A stretch of DNA of 64,000 nt from Neoroseomonas marina (GTDB taxonomy: Bacteria; Pseudomonadota; Alphaproteobacteria; Acetobacterales; Acetobacteraceae). The notes below the pieces were generated by a model that was not told the origin of the DNA, searched no databases, and saw only the letters and a program-made list of their open reading frames with translations. The DNA lies in contig NZ_JABBKX010000001.1 of the NCBI RefSeq assembly GCF_012927745.1, positions 930,001 to 994,000 of the forward strand. Direction: 5' to 3'. Every line of letters starts with the position of its first letter. Within the stretch, counting starts at the first letter, position 1. This document shows positions 7,726-16,338 of this stretch, one piece after another. A program made the position numbers and the translations under genes.

Positions 7726-9123
7726 TCAGGCTGCGTTGCGGCGGGCATGGGCCCGGACCGCGGCCTCGATGACGCCGAGATCGTCCGCCAGGACGCTGAA
7801 CCGCTCCTCGCGCTCGTACAGATCGGCGAGCCGCGCGGGCAGCGGCGGGCGGAAGCCGGTGGCGCGCTCCACCGCATCGGGGAACTTCGCGGGATGGGCG
7901 GTGGCCGCGACGATGGCCGGCACGGCCGGGTCGGCTGGGGCCAGCGCGCGCGCCGCCGCCGTGCCGACGGCGGTGTGCGGGTCGGCCAGGTAGCCCGAGG
8001 ACGTCCAGAGGTGGCGGATCTCGGCAAGCGTGCCGGCATCGTCGAGCGTGAAGCCGCGGAACAGCGCGGTCGCCTGCTTCCAGGCGGCGTCGGGCACCGG
8101 CATGCGGCCTTCGGCGCGGAAGCGCGTCATCGCCTCCGCGGTCGCCGCGGCGTCGCGGCCGAGCAGTTCGAACAGCAGCCGCTCGAAGTTGGACGAGACC
8201 TGGATGTCCATCGAGGGCGAGAGCGAGGGCTCGACCGGCTTCGCGCTCATGTCGTTGGACGCCAGGAAGCGCGCGAGGATGTCGTTGCGGTTGGAGCCGA
8301 TGACGAAGTGGCTGATCGGCAGGCCCATCCGCCGGGCCGCCCAGGCCGCCAGCACGTTGCCGAAATTGCCGGTGGGCACGCTGACCGCGACCTCCCGATC
8401 CGGCGCACCGAGCGCGAGCGCGGCCGCGACGTAGTAGGGGATCTGCGCGGCGATGCGCGCCCAGTTGATGGAGTTCACGGCCGAGAGCTTCATCTCGGCG
8501 CGGAAGGGCGCGTCGTTGAACATCGCCTTCACCAGGTCCTGGCAGGCGTCGAAGTCGCCCTGGACCGCGATGTTCTTCACGTTCGGCGCCAGCACCGTGG
8601 TCATCTGGCGGCGCTGCACCTCGGAGGTGCGGTTCTCGGGGTGCAGGATGACGATGTCGACGGCGCTGCGGTCGCGGCAGGCCTCGATGGCGGCCGAGCC
8701 GGTGTCGCCGGAGGTCGCGCCGACGATGGTCACGCGCTCGCCGCGCTTTTCCAGCACGTGGTCGAACATGCGCCCGAGCAGCTGCAGCGCCATGTCCTTG
8801 AAGGCGAGCGTCGGCCCGTGGAAGAGCTCGAGCGCGAAGGTCCGGTGGTCGAGCTGGACCAGCGGCACCACGGCGGCGTGGCCGAAGCCGGCATAGGCGT
8901 CGCGGCACATCGCCTCGAGCGGCAGGCCACCGGCGCCGAACAGGGAGAGGATGCGCGCGGCGAGGTCCGCATAGGGCAGGCCGCGGAGGGCGCGCCATTC
9001 GGCCGGCGTCAGCGTCGGCCAGGTCTCCGGCACGAACAGCCCGCCATCCTCGGCGAGGCCCGCCAGCAGGACGGCTTCGAAATCGCGCGGGGCGGCCTGG
9101 CCGCGGGTGGAGATGTAACGCAT
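7726..9123 (-). CDS. thrC: Threonine synthase
   Basis: 465 residues, full length for the proteobacterial-type enzyme. A PLP-dependent lyase that converts O-phospho-L-homoserine and water to L-threonine and phosphate in the cytoplasm. The N terminus MRYISTRG and HGPTLAFKDMALQ (PLP Schiff-base lysine at K109) are diagnostic; GATSGDTGSAA binds the PLP phosphate and VPTGNFGNV follows. It lies between an M32 carboxypeptidase gene and an M16 peptidase gene, all on the minus strand. The 187 bases upstream hold a mirrored palindromic repeat, so it is probably transcribed from its own promoter or by read-through. Confidence 0.96.
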   Translation of the reverse strand: MRYISTRGQAAPRDFEAVLLAGLAEDGGLFVPETWPTLTPAEWRALRGLPYADLAARILSLFGAGGLPLEAMCRDAYAGFGHAAVVPLVQLDHRTFALELFHGPTLAFKDMALQLLGRMFDHVLEKRGERVTIVGATSGDTGSAAIEACRDRSAVDIVILHPENRTSEVQRRQMTTVLAPNVKNIAVQGDFDACQDLVKAMFNDAPFRAEMKLSAVNSINWARIAAQIPYYVAAALALGAPDREVAVSVPTGNFGNVLAAWAARRMGLPISHFVIGSNRNDILARFLASNDMSAKPVEPSLSPSMDIQVSSNFERLLFELLGRDAAATAEAMTRFRAEGRMPVPDAAWKQATALFRGFTLDDAGTLAEIRHLWTSSGYLADPHTAVGTAAARALAPADPAVPAIVAATAHPAKFPDAVERATGFRPPLPARLADLYEREERFSVLADDLGVIEAAVRAHARRNAA

Positions 9124-9158
9124 GGCGGGGTCTTTACCGGCTTGGCGCGGTGGGGGCG

Positions 9159-9302
9159 AGAGGGCGCCGCCCTCTTGCGCTCTCCCGGCAGGGGCCGAAA
9201 GGCCCCCTGCACCCCATCACCTTCCGAGGCGCGACGCCAGGTAACGGTTTCCAAAGGCCCTTCGGCCTTTGATGGGGGGTCGAGGGGGGCAAGGCCCCCC
9301 TC
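9159..9302. repeat. Mirrored pair of composite palindromic elements between the M32 gene and thrC
   Basis: Reading minus from the M32 gene stop: hairpin A GAGGGGGGC-CTT-GCCCCCCTC (9302-9282), a 10-base spacer, then hairpin B CAAAGGCC-GAAG-GGCCTTTG (9271-9252) with the tail GAAACCGTTAC. Reading plus from the other side: hairpin A AGAGGGC-GCC-GCCCTCT (9159-9175), then a diverged B, GCAGGGGCC-GAAA-GGCCCCCTGC (9188-9210). Geometry and size (144 bases) match the pair at 3176-3328 (153 bases). The minus-strand unit begins eight bases after the M32 stop codon. Confidence 0.82.
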
Positions 9303-9310
9303 TCCTCGCA

Positions 9311-10798
9311 TCAGGCCGTCAGGTACCGCGCCGTCAGGTGGTCGATGAAATCCTGCGGATCGAGCGGCTTGCCGGTTGCCGCCCGCAGCAGGTCCTGGAA
9401 CCCCAGGAACGACCCCTTCGCGTGGACGTTCGTTCGCAGCCAGCCCAGCAGCGGCGCCATGTCCCCCCGTGCCAGCGCGGCATCCAGCCCCGGTTCCGCC
9501 GCCCGTGCCGCCTTCATCAGCTGCGCCGCGGCCATGGCGCCGAGGGTGTAGGAGGGGAAGTAGCCGAAGGCGCCATCGTGCCAGTGGATGTCCTGGAGGC
9601 AACCCTTGGCGTCGTCCGGCGGGGTGATGCCGAGCATGGCCTGCATCCCCTCGTTCCAGGCGGAGGGCAGGTCGGCGACCTCCAGCGTCCCGCCGATCAG
9701 CGCGCGTTCGAGGCGGAAGCGCAGGATGACGTGGGCGGGGTAGGTGATCTCGTCAGCGTCGACGCGGATGAAGCCGCGCTCCACCCGGCGCCAATGGCGG
9801 GCGAGGTTCGCCGCCTCGACGGACGCAGGCTCGCCGCCGAAGGCCGCGTGCAGCTCGCGGCCCAGGAAGGCGAGGAAGGCATCGGACCGGCAGGCCTGCA
9901 TCTCGACGATCAGGGACTGGGATTCGTGCGCGGCCATGCCGGCCGCCTCGCCGACCGGCTGGCGGGCATAGGCCGCCGGCAGGCCACGTTCGTAGAGCGC
10001 GTGCCCCGTCTCGTGCAGCACGCCGAGCAGCGCCTTCGCGACGTCGTGCTCGTCGTAGAAGGTCGTCAGGCGCACATCCTGCGGCGTGCCGCCGCAGAAC
10101 GGGTGCAGCGATTCGTCGAGCCGCGCATGGTCGTAGTCGAGCCCGATCCGCGCCGAGAGGTCGCGGCAAAGCCGCCGCTGGATTTCGACCGGGAAGGGCC
10201 CGTTCAGCGGCAGCGGCGCGGGCTTCGCGGCCTGGATCGCCTCGGCGCGCGGCAGCGCGTCCTTGAGGAAGGCCTCGTAGGCGGCGAAGACCGGTTCGAC
10301 ATCGGCGGCCGTCACGCCGCGCTGGTAGCCGTCCATCAGCGCGTCGTAGGGATCCATGGACAGCGCGGCGCCCAGCGCCCGCGCCGTCTCGCGCTGCAGG
10401 CGCACGACCTCGGCCAGGGCGGGGCGGACATGGGCGAAGTCGGCGCGTGCCTTGGCCTCGCGCCACAGCTTCTCGCAGGCGGAATTGGCGCGCGCGGCCG
10501 CTTCCACGAGTTCGGTCGGCAAGGCGGTGGCGCGCGCATGGGCGCGCTCCATCAGCGCGAAGTTCGCTTCCTCCCACGCGCCTTCGGGATGCGCGATCTC
10601 GAGGTCCTCCTCGACCACCGGTGCGGTCAGCAGTTCATGCGCGAGGCCGGCGAGCGCGGCGAGTTGTTCCCCGCGCGATTCGCCGCCGCCCGGCGGCATC
10701 ATCGCGCTCGCATCCCAGTGCAGCATGGACGCCGCCTCGCCGAGCGCGGCGATGCGCGCGAAGCGGGCCTTCAGGCGGAGATAGGCAGCATTCTGCAT
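9311..10798 (-). CDS. M32 family metallocarboxypeptidase (carboxypeptidase Taq type)
   Basis: 495 residues, the normal length for the M32 family. A cytoplasmic zinc carboxypeptidase that removes C-terminal residues from peptides. The zinc motif HETGH is at 262-266 in GVLHETGHALYERGLP, followed by the family signatures HESQSLIVE and, earlier, LHWDASAMMPPGG near residue 27. It begins only seven bases after the SURF1 gene stop, so it is transcribed with the cytochrome oxidase assembly genes, although there is no functional link that I know of. In many relatives thrC comes nearer to SURF1, so this gene may be a lineage-specific insertion. Confidence 0.95.
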   Translation of the reverse strand: MQNAAYLRLKARFARIAALGEAASMLHWDASAMMPPGGGESRGEQLAALAGLAHELLTAPVVEEDLEIAHPEGAWEEANFALMERAHARATALPTELVEAAARANSACEKLWREAKARADFAHVRPALAEVVRLQRETARALGAALSMDPYDALMDGYQRGVTAADVEPVFAAYEAFLKDALPRAEAIQAAKPAPLPLNGPFPVEIQRRLCRDLSARIGLDYDHARLDESLHPFCGGTPQDVRLTTFYDEHDVAKALLGVLHETGHALYERGLPAAYARQPVGEAAGMAAHESQSLIVEMQACRSDAFLAFLGRELHAAFGGEPASVEAANLARHWRRVERGFIRVDADEITYPAHVILRFRLERALIGGTLEVADLPSAWNEGMQAMLGITPPDDAKGCLQDIHWHDGAFGYFPSYTLGAMAAAQLMKAARAAEPGLDAALARGDMAPLLGWLRTNVHAKGSFLGFQDLLRAATGKPLDPQDFIDHLTARYLTA

Positions 10799-10805
10799 GG
10801 GCGCG

Positions 10806-11486
10806 TCACTCCTTCAGCCGCCGCCGCGCCCAGACGAGGAAGACCCCGACCAGGGCCAGCGCGGTGCCGTACCAGGTGATGGCATAGCCGAGATGGTTGT
10901 TGGTGGGCCGCGGCAGGGCGCGGTCCGCCTCGGGCAGGCCGGGCCGGTCGTCGATCGCGACCAGGGTGAAGGGCGCCACGCGGCCGAGATCCAGCGCCGC
11001 GCCGATCGTCTGCGGGTCGTAGGTGTAGAAGCGCCGCGCCACGGGATCGTCGGCAGGCGCGAAGAACCCGGCGGTCTCGCCGGGCCGCACCCAGCCGGCG
11101 ACGGCGACCTCGCCTTCGGGATGGTCCACGGGACGGTCGCGCTCGAGCGGCACCCAGCCCCGGTCCACCAGCAGCGCGGGCGCGCCCTCGCGCTGCAGCG
11201 GTACGAGGAGGCGCGCACCGAGGGTCGTGCCGCGGACCTCGAGGCCGACCAGGGCCTCCCGCGCATTGTCGAAGCGGCCGGTGGCCTGGACCTTGGCGAA
11301 AGGTTCCGGCCGGTCGGTGAGCGGGACGGGCGGGCCGGCCTCGGCCGCGTCGATGCGCGCGAGCAGGTCGGTCTTCCAGGCCAGCCGATGCGCCTGCCAG
11401 GTGCCGAGGCCGACCAGCACGGCCAGCAGCACCAGCGTCGTTGCCGCCGGGACCGCGAGACGCCGCGCGGCGCGGGAGAAGGACAT
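10806..11486 (-). CDS. SURF1 family cytochrome oxidase assembly protein
   Basis: 226 residues. SURF1 (Shy1) proteins assist heme a insertion into cytochrome c oxidase subunit I at the inner membrane. Layout is typical: an N-terminal membrane helix (about 13-30, ATTLVLLAVLVGLGTWQ with the conserved GTWQ), a periplasmic domain with the motifs RTTLGARLLVPL, LLVDRGWVPL and EGEVAVAGWVRPGE, then NNHLGYAITWYGTALALVGVFLVW as the second helix. It starts six bases after the DUF983 stop, within the cta gene run, which explains its role. Confidence 0.94.
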   Translation of the reverse strand: MSFSRAARRLAVPAATTLVLLAVLVGLGTWQAHRLAWKTDLLARIDAAEAGPPVPLTDRPEPFAKVQATGRFDNAREALVGLEVRGTTLGARLLVPLQREGAPALLVDRGWVPLERDRPVDHPEGEVAVAGWVRPGETAGFFAPADDPVARRFYTYDPQTIGAALDLGRVAPFTLVAIDDRPGLPEADRALPRPTNNHLGYAITWYGTALALVGVFLVWARRRLKE

Positions 11487-11492
11487 GCGGCC

Positions 11493-11843
11493 TCAGCGGT
11501 CCTGGCCGCGGTGGCGCCACTGCAGCGCGACCAGCGCGGCCTTCGCGACGCGCATGGTCAGCAGCGAGAACGGCAGCACCAGCGCCGGCCACAGCACCGC
11601 ATGGACCCAGAGCGGCGGTTCGAACTTCACGTCGACCCAGATCGCCGCGATCACCGTCACGGCGCCGATGACGAAGATGCCGGCAACCGCCGGCCCGTCC
11701 CCCGCATCGTGGCCCCGCAGGTCGAGGCCGCAATGGTCGCAGGTCTCGCGGATGTCGAGCAGGCCGCGGAACAGCTTGCCCTTGCCGCAGCGCGGGCAGC
11801 GTCCGAGCAGCGCGGCCGTCACCAGGGAAGATCCTTCAGCCAC
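11493..11843 (-). CDS. DUF983 domain membrane protein
   Basis: 116 residues from the GTG at 11843, chosen because GGAGG sits six bases upstream; the frame also opens at a GTG at 11876 with no ribosome-binding site. DUF983 proteins are small membrane proteins that sit beside SURF1 and oxidase subunit III in alphaproteobacteria. Two CxxC pairs, CPRCGKGKLF and CDHCG, suggest a small zinc ribbon at the N terminus (about residues 13-40); two hydrophobic helices follow (AVAGIFVIGAVTVIAAIWV and LWPALVLPFSLLTM). Function is not established; the place in the operon suggests a part in oxidase biogenesis. Confidence 0.86.
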   Translation of the reverse strand: MAEGSSLVTAALLGRCPRCGKGKLFRGLLDIRETCDHCGLDLRGHDAGDGPAVAGIFVIGAVTVIAAIWVDVKFEPPLWVHAVLWPALVLPFSLLTMRVAKAALVALQWRHRGQDR

Positions 11844-11958
11844 CGGAAGCCTCCAGCAGGAGCCCGAAAACGACACCGGCCGGACCCACAGGCCCGGCCG
11901 GGAAACATTGTGCGCCGAAGGGCCGGCCTGCGGCCGCCAGCGTCCCCGCCCGGGGCGG

Positions 11959-12816
11959 TCAGTGGTGCGCGATCTCGCCGGCGCCGAGCCAGTAGATGCA
12001 GACGAAGAGGAACAGCCACACCACGTCGACGAAGTGCCAGTACCAGGCCGCCGCCTCGAAGCCGAAATGCCGCTCCGGCGTGAAGTGGCCCTTGATGGCG
12101 CGGAACAGGCAGACCAGCAGGAAGGTCGTGCCGACCATCACGTGGAAGCCGTGGAAGCCGGTGGCGAGGAAGAACACCGAGGGATAGACGCCGCCCGAGA
12201 AGGCGAAGGGCGCCATCGAGTATTCCCAGGCCTGCAGCGACGTGAACATCAGGCCCAGCGCCACGGTGATCGTCAGCGCCTGGATCGACGCCTTGCGGTC
12301 GTTCTTCAGGATCGCGGCGTGCGCCCAGGTCACCGTGGTGCCCGACAGCAGCAGGATCATGGTGTTGAGGAAGGGCAGGCCCCACGGGTCGAAGGTCATG
12401 ACGCCGTGCGGCGGCCACACATGCGGCACCGCGGAACCCGACACGTGCTCGGGATACAGCGCGAAGTGGAACCAGGCCCAGAAGAACGCGACGAAGAACA
12501 TCACCTCGGAGGCGATGAACAGCGTCATGCCGTAGCGCAGGCCGAGCTGAACGACTGGCGTATGGAGGCCCGGGGTGCGTGATTCCCGCACCACGTCGCG
12601 CCACCAGAAGAACATCGTCGACAGCACGCCGAGCACGCCGAGCCCGAACACCCAGTGGATGCCGTTATGGGCCCACAGCACGATGCCGAGGACGAGCGCG
12701 CCGCCGCTGAAGGACCCGACCAACGGCCACGGCGACGGATCCACCAGGTGGTAGGGGTGCTTGTAATGGGGTGCGCCGTTGCCGTGCGCCGCGTCGGCGG
12801 AAGGGGTGCTGGCCAT
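11959..12816 (-). CDS. ctaE: Cytochrome c oxidase subunit III
   Basis: 285 residues from the ATG at 12816 ([13 protein letters not shown]), preceded by an AGGA-like site; an in-frame extension to 12870 is unlikely. Core aa3-type oxidase subunit with seven membrane helices. Recognisable sequence includes [13 protein letters not shown] near the N terminus, [63 protein letters not shown] and the C-terminal [20 protein letters not shown]. It lies between ctaG and the DUF983 gene in the oxidase operon. About 150 bases upstream separate it from ctaG; I see no clear terminator there. Confidence 0.97.
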   Translation of the reverse strand: MASTPSADAAHGNGAPHYKHPYHLVDPSPWPLVGSFSGGALVLGIVLWAHNGIHWVFGLGVLGVLSTMFFWWRDVVRESRTPGLHTPVVQLGLRYGMTLFIASEVMFFVAFFWAWFHFALYPEHVSGSAVPHVWPPHGVMTFDPWGLPFLNTMILLLSGTTVTWAHAAILKNDRKASIQALTITVALGLMFTSLQAWEYSMAPFAFSGGVYPSVFFLATGFHGFHVMVGTTFLLVCLFRAIKGHFTPERHFGFEAAAWYWHFVDVVWLFLFVCIYWLGAGEIAHH

Positions 12817-12965
12817 CGGGTATCCTGGACTCCGGGTCGCGCGCCAACGGCCGGGGCCACCGGTGCGCATCGCGCCGCATCAATCCCGAAAAGGCCGGGA
12901 GGATCAAGCCCGGCAGCGTCATGACGGGCAGGTTTTGTGCAGGGCGCGGCCGGTTGGCCGCAGGG

Positions 12966-13571
12966 TCAGTTCGTGCGCGAACCGGCCCGGCCGACATGCG
13001 GCCCGGCGCTGGCCACCGCACCGGCGCGTTGCGCATCCTCGATGGTGCGGAAGAAGGTGTAGTGCAGCGTGATGGTGGTGATGTCGCGGGTGTTCGGATC
13101 CTCGGCGATCTTCGGATCGACCCAGAAGGATACCGGCATGTCGACGCGCTGGTTGGGCTCGAGCGTCTGCTCGTCGAAGCAGAAGCAGGCGACCTTGTGG
13201 AAGTAGCGGCCGACCTTCTCGGGCGTCACGTTGTAGACCGAGATGCCGGTCACCGGCGTCGCGGCCCGGTTGGCCGCCGTGTAGAAGGCGAGTCCTTCCT
13301 CGCCGAGGCGCACCGTCATCGCGGGTTGCTCGGGCTGAAAGCGCCAGGGCAGGTTCGGATGGGTCGTCGCCGCGAAGCGGACGGTGATGGTCCGGTCGGT
13401 CGCCCCAGGGGCCTCCTGTCCGCGTTGGACGGTACCGTTGTAGCCCGTCACCCGGCAGAACAGGTTGTAGAGCGGCACCGCTGCGAAGGAGAGCCCGACC
13501 ATGCCGCCCACGGTCCCGAAGGCCATGAGGGCGGTGCGGCGGTTCTTGCGGGAGAGGTCGTCGCGATCCAT
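12966..13571 (-). CDS. ctaG: Cytochrome c oxidase assembly protein CtaG (Cox11 family)
   Basis: 201 residues from the ATG at 13571 (GAAGG upstream), rather than the longer frame to 13607. CtaG/Cox11 delivers copper to the CuB site of oxidase subunit I. A single N-terminal membrane helix (about 15-35) anchors a periplasmic domain. The copper-binding CFCF motif is at 129-132 within KVACFCFDEQTL, and C39 in NLFCRVTGYNGT is the third conserved cysteine. MPVSFWVDP and ITTITLHYTFF near the C terminus are family signatures. Transcribed within the cta operon after a small membrane peptide gene. Confidence 0.96.
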   Translation of the reverse strand: MDRDDLSRKNRRTALMAFGTVGGMVGLSFAAVPLYNLFCRVTGYNGTVQRGQEAPGATDRTITVRFAATTHPNLPWRFQPEQPAMTVRLGEEGLAFYTAANRAATPVTGISVYNVTPEKVGRYFHKVACFCFDEQTLEPNQRVDMPVSFWVDPKIAEDPNTRDITTITLHYTFFRTIEDAQRAGAVASAGPHVGRAGSRTN

Positions 13572-13610
13572 CGCGCCTTCAATGGTCCTTCGGAGCGGCC
13601 GGCGCAAGCG

Positions 13611-13739
13611 TCAGCCGCGCAGGATCCGGGACATGCCGACGAAGTAGAAGATGACCGTCAGCGCCAGCAGGGCGAGCATGATGGCGATGTTGCGCCCCCG
13701 CCGCCGCTTCTCGAACAGGGCGCGTTCCTCGGGCGTCAT
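13611..13739 (-). CDS. Small single-pass membrane peptide of the cta operon (CoxF-like)
   Basis: 42 residues: a charged N terminus (MTPEERALFEKRRRGRN) followed by one hydrophobic helix (IAIMLALLALTVIFYFVGM). The ATG overlaps the ctaB stop codon (ATGA, 13736-13739), and ctaG follows 39 bases later. Small peptides of this form sit between ctaB and ctaG in many alphaproteobacteria and are sometimes called CoxF; the function is not settled, but the position suggests an oxidase-assembly accessory. It is short, so support rests on the overlap, the clear helix and the conserved location. Confidence 0.75.
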   Translation of the reverse strand: MTPEERALFEKRRRGRNIAIMLALLALTVIFYFVGMSRILRG

Positions 13740-14695
13740 GCGCCGAACACCAGCCGGTCGACGGCCAGGGCCGCGAACAGGATGAACAGGTACGACAGCG
13801 AGAAGCGGAAGCAGGCCCGCGCGGGGGCGTCGCGGGTCAGGCTGCGCCCGGACCCATCCTGCGGGTCCCGCAGCACGGCCACGGCATGGCGAAGGAACAT
13901 CACGCCGAGAACGGCCGCCACCGCGGCATAGGCGATGCTCGAAAAGCCGACCAGCCACGGGGCGAGGCTCAGGGGGGCGAGCAGCACCGTGTAGATCAGG
14001 ATCTGGCGGCGGGTTTCCCTGGCGCCCGCGGTGACCGGCAGCATCGGCACGCCGGCACGGGCGTAGTCGTCATGCGCCCAGAGCGACAGCGACCAGAAAT
14101 GCGGCGGCGTCCAGACGAAGATGATGGCGAAGAGGAGCAGCGGCACCAGCGTCACGTCGCCGGTCACCGCGGCCCAGCCGATCACCGGCGGGAAGGCGCC
14201 CGCGGCGCCGCCGATGACGATGTTCTGCGGCGTCCGGCGCTTGAGCCACATGGTGTAGACGAAGACGTAGAAGGCGATGGACCCCGCCAGCACGACGGCC
14301 GCCACGGTGTTCGTCACCATCCACATGACGGTGACGGATCCGACCGCGAGCAGCACGCCGAAGCTGAGCGCCGCCCCGGGGGCGATGCGGCCGTCCGGAA
14401 TGGGACGCTTCGCCGTGCGGCGCATGACCGCATCGATGTCGCGATCGTACCACATGTTGATGGCACCGGCCGCACCCGAGGCCACGGCGATGCACAGGAT
14501 GGCGCTCACCGCCATGACCGGGTGCATGGACAGCGCGCCCGGCGCCACCAGCAGCCCGACCAGGCCCGAGAAGACCACGAGCGACATCACGCGCGGCTTC
14601 AGCAGCGCGACCCAGTCGCTGACTTCCGACATGTCGTAGGAAGCAGGAAGGGGGGCAGCGCCCCCCTGTCCCGGTTCCATGGCGGTCTCGCTCAT
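13736..14695 (-). CDS. ctaB: Protoheme IX farnesyltransferase (heme o synthase)
   Basis: 319 residues from the ATG at 14695. A UbiA-family polytopic prenyltransferase that adds farnesyl to heme b to give heme o, the precursor of heme a for the oxidase. The first Asp-rich site is N80-D88 (NMWYDRDID...MRRTAKRP), and the second region is WTPPHFWSLSLWAHDDYARAGVPMLP near 195-220. About nine membrane helices are visible. The first 20 codons contain a palindrome (14649-14667) encoding GGAAPLP, which looks like the GC hairpin of the dispersed repeats. A longer frame to 14797 overlaps the ctaD 3' end and is rejected. Confidence 0.96.
   Translation of the reverse strand: MSETAMEPGQGGAAPLPASYDMSEVSDWVALLKPRVMSLVVFSGLVGLLVAPGALSMHPVMAVSAILCIAVASGAAGAINMWYDRDIDAVMRRTAKRPIPDGRIAPGAALSFGVLLAVGSVTVMWMVTNTVAAVVLAGSIAFYVFVYTMWLKRRTPQNIVIGGAAGAFPPVIGWAAVTGDVTLVPLLLFAIIFVWTPPHFWSLSLWAHDDYARAGVPMLPVTAGARETRRQILIYTVLLAPLSLAPWLVGFSSIAYAAVAAVLGVMFLRHAVAVLRDPQDGSGRSLTRDAPARACFRFSLSYLFILFAALAVDRLVFGA
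14649..14667. repeat. GC hairpin inside the 5' coding region of ctaB
   Basis: Perfect 8-base stem AGGGGGGC / GCCCCCCT with the 3-base loop AGC. This is the same design as hairpin A of the dispersed composite elements (compare 3312-3328 and 9282-9302), but it is not followed by a hairpin B. It encodes part of the non-conserved N-terminal tail of CtaB. Confidence 0.6.
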
Positions 14696-14720
14696 GGCCG
14701 CTCCGTTCAGGCCGCGTCCA

Positions 14721-16316
14721 TTACCGGACGCGGGGCAGTTCGTCGAAGGTGTGGAAGGGCGGGGGCGAGGAGACCTGCCACTCGAGCGTCGTCGCACCCT
14801 CGCCCCACGGGTTGGCCGCGGCCTTCTCGCCGGAACGGAAGGTCAGCCACACCACGTAGATGAAGAGCAGCAGCGAGGCGGCCGAGATGTAGGCCCCGAT
14901 CGAGGCCAGCATGTTCCAGCCCCACAGCGCCTCCGGATAGTCCGGGTAGCGGCGCGGCATGCCCTGGTTGCCCGAGAAGTGCATCGGGAAGAAGGTCAGG
15001 TTCACGCCGATGAAGGTCATCCAGAAGTGCACCTTGCCCCAGAACTCGGGGTACTGCTTCCCGCTCATCTTGCCGATCCAGTAGTAGAAGCCGGAATAGA
15101 TCGCGAAGACGGCGCCGAGGCTGAGCACGTAGTGGAAGTGCGCCACCACGTAGTAGGTGTTGTGCAGGATCTGCGTCAGCGGGGCATTAGCCAGCACCAC
15201 GCCGGTCACGCCGCCCACGGTGAACAGAAAGATGAAGCCGATCGCGAAGAGCATCGGCGTCCGCAGGTCGATCGACCCGCCCCACATCGTGGCGATCCAG
15301 GAGAAGATCTTGATGCCCGTCGGCACGGCGATGACCATCGTCGCGGCCATGAAGTAGGCGCGCGTGTCCACGTCGATGCCCGACTGGAACATGTGGTGCG
15401 CCCACACGATGAAGCCGACGAAGCCGATCGCGACCATGGCGTAGGCCATGCCGAGGTAGCCGAACACCGGCTTGCGGCTGAAGGTCGACACCACGTGGCT
15501 GATGATGCCGAAGCCCGGCAGGATCATGATGTAGACTTCGGGGTGGCCGAAGAACCAGAACAGATGCTGGAACAGCACCGGGTCGCCGCCGCCCTCGGGG
15601 CGGAAGAAGGCCGTGCCGAAGTTGCGGTCGGTGATCAGCATGGTGATCGCGCCGGCGAGCACCGGAACCGCCAGCAGCAGCAGGAAGGCGGTGACCAGCA
15701 TCGACCACACGAACAGCGGCATCTTGTGCAGGGTCATGCCCGGTGCGCGCATGTTCAGGATGGTGGTGATGAAGTTCGCCGCGCCAAGCAGCGAGGACGC
15801 GCCCGCGAGGTGCAGCGAGAACAGCGCCAGGTCCATCGACATCGAGGGGTGGTAGGTGCTGTCCGACAGCGGCGGATAGATCGTCCAGCCGGCGCCCGGG
15901 CCCTCGCCCACGAACAGCGAGGCGCCGAGCAGCAGGAAGGCCGGCACCAGCAGCCAGAACGAGATGTTGTTCATGCGCGGGAAGGCCATGTCCGGCGCGC
16001 CGATCATGATCGGCACGAACCAGTTGCCGAACCCGCCGATCAGCGCCGGCATGACGACGAAGAACACCATGATCAGGCCGTGGGCCGACACGAAGGTGTT
16101 CCACATCTGGCCGTTCGCGAAGAACTGCAGACCGGGCTGCTGCAGCTCCATGCGCATCAGCACCGACAGCCCGACGCCGATCACCCCCGCGAAGAGCGCG
16201 AAGATGATGTAGAGCGTCCCGATGTCCTTGTGGTTGGTCGAGAAGAGCCACCGCGCCACGAAGCCGGGCGTGTGGTCGTGGTGGTCGTCGTGATGCGCGT
16301 CGGTTGCGGTCGCCAT
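14721..16316 (-). CDS. ctaD: Cytochrome c oxidase subunit I
   Basis: 531 residues, full length. The catalytic subunit of the aa3-type oxidase carries heme a, heme a3 and CuB in twelve membrane helices and reduces O2 to water while pumping protons. Diagnostic stretches: [25 protein letters not shown] (heme a histidine), [17 protein letters not shown] (the His-Tyr cross-link motif), [20 protein letters not shown] (CuB histidine pair) and [15 protein letters not shown] (heme a3 and heme a ligands). The start at 16316 has GGAGGAA upstream. The N terminus is histidine-rich (HHDDHHDH). It follows ctaC by 22 bases in the same operon. Confidence 0.98.
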   Translation of the reverse strand: MATATDAHHDDHHDHTPGFVARWLFSTNHKDIGTLYIIFALFAGVIGVGLSVLMRMELQQPGLQFFANGQMWNTFVSAHGLIMVFFVVMPALIGGFGNWFVPIMIGAPDMAFPRMNNISFWLLVPAFLLLGASLFVGEGPGAGWTIYPPLSDSTYHPSMSMDLALFSLHLAGASSLLGAANFITTILNMRAPGMTLHKMPLFVWSMLVTAFLLLLAVPVLAGAITMLITDRNFGTAFFRPEGGGDPVLFQHLFWFFGHPEVYIMILPGFGIISHVVSTFSRKPVFGYLGMAYAMVAIGFVGFIVWAHHMFQSGIDVDTRAYFMAATMVIAVPTGIKIFSWIATMWGGSIDLRTPMLFAIGFIFLFTVGGVTGVVLANAPLTQILHNTYYVVAHFHYVLSLGAVFAIYSGFYYWIGKMSGKQYPEFWGKVHFWMTFIGVNLTFFPMHFSGNQGMPRRYPDYPEALWGWNMLASIGAYISAASLLLFIYVVWLTFRSGEKAAANPWGEGATTLEWQVSSPPPFHTFDELPRVR

Positions 16317-16338
16317 CGTTCTTCCTCCGGGTCGCGCC

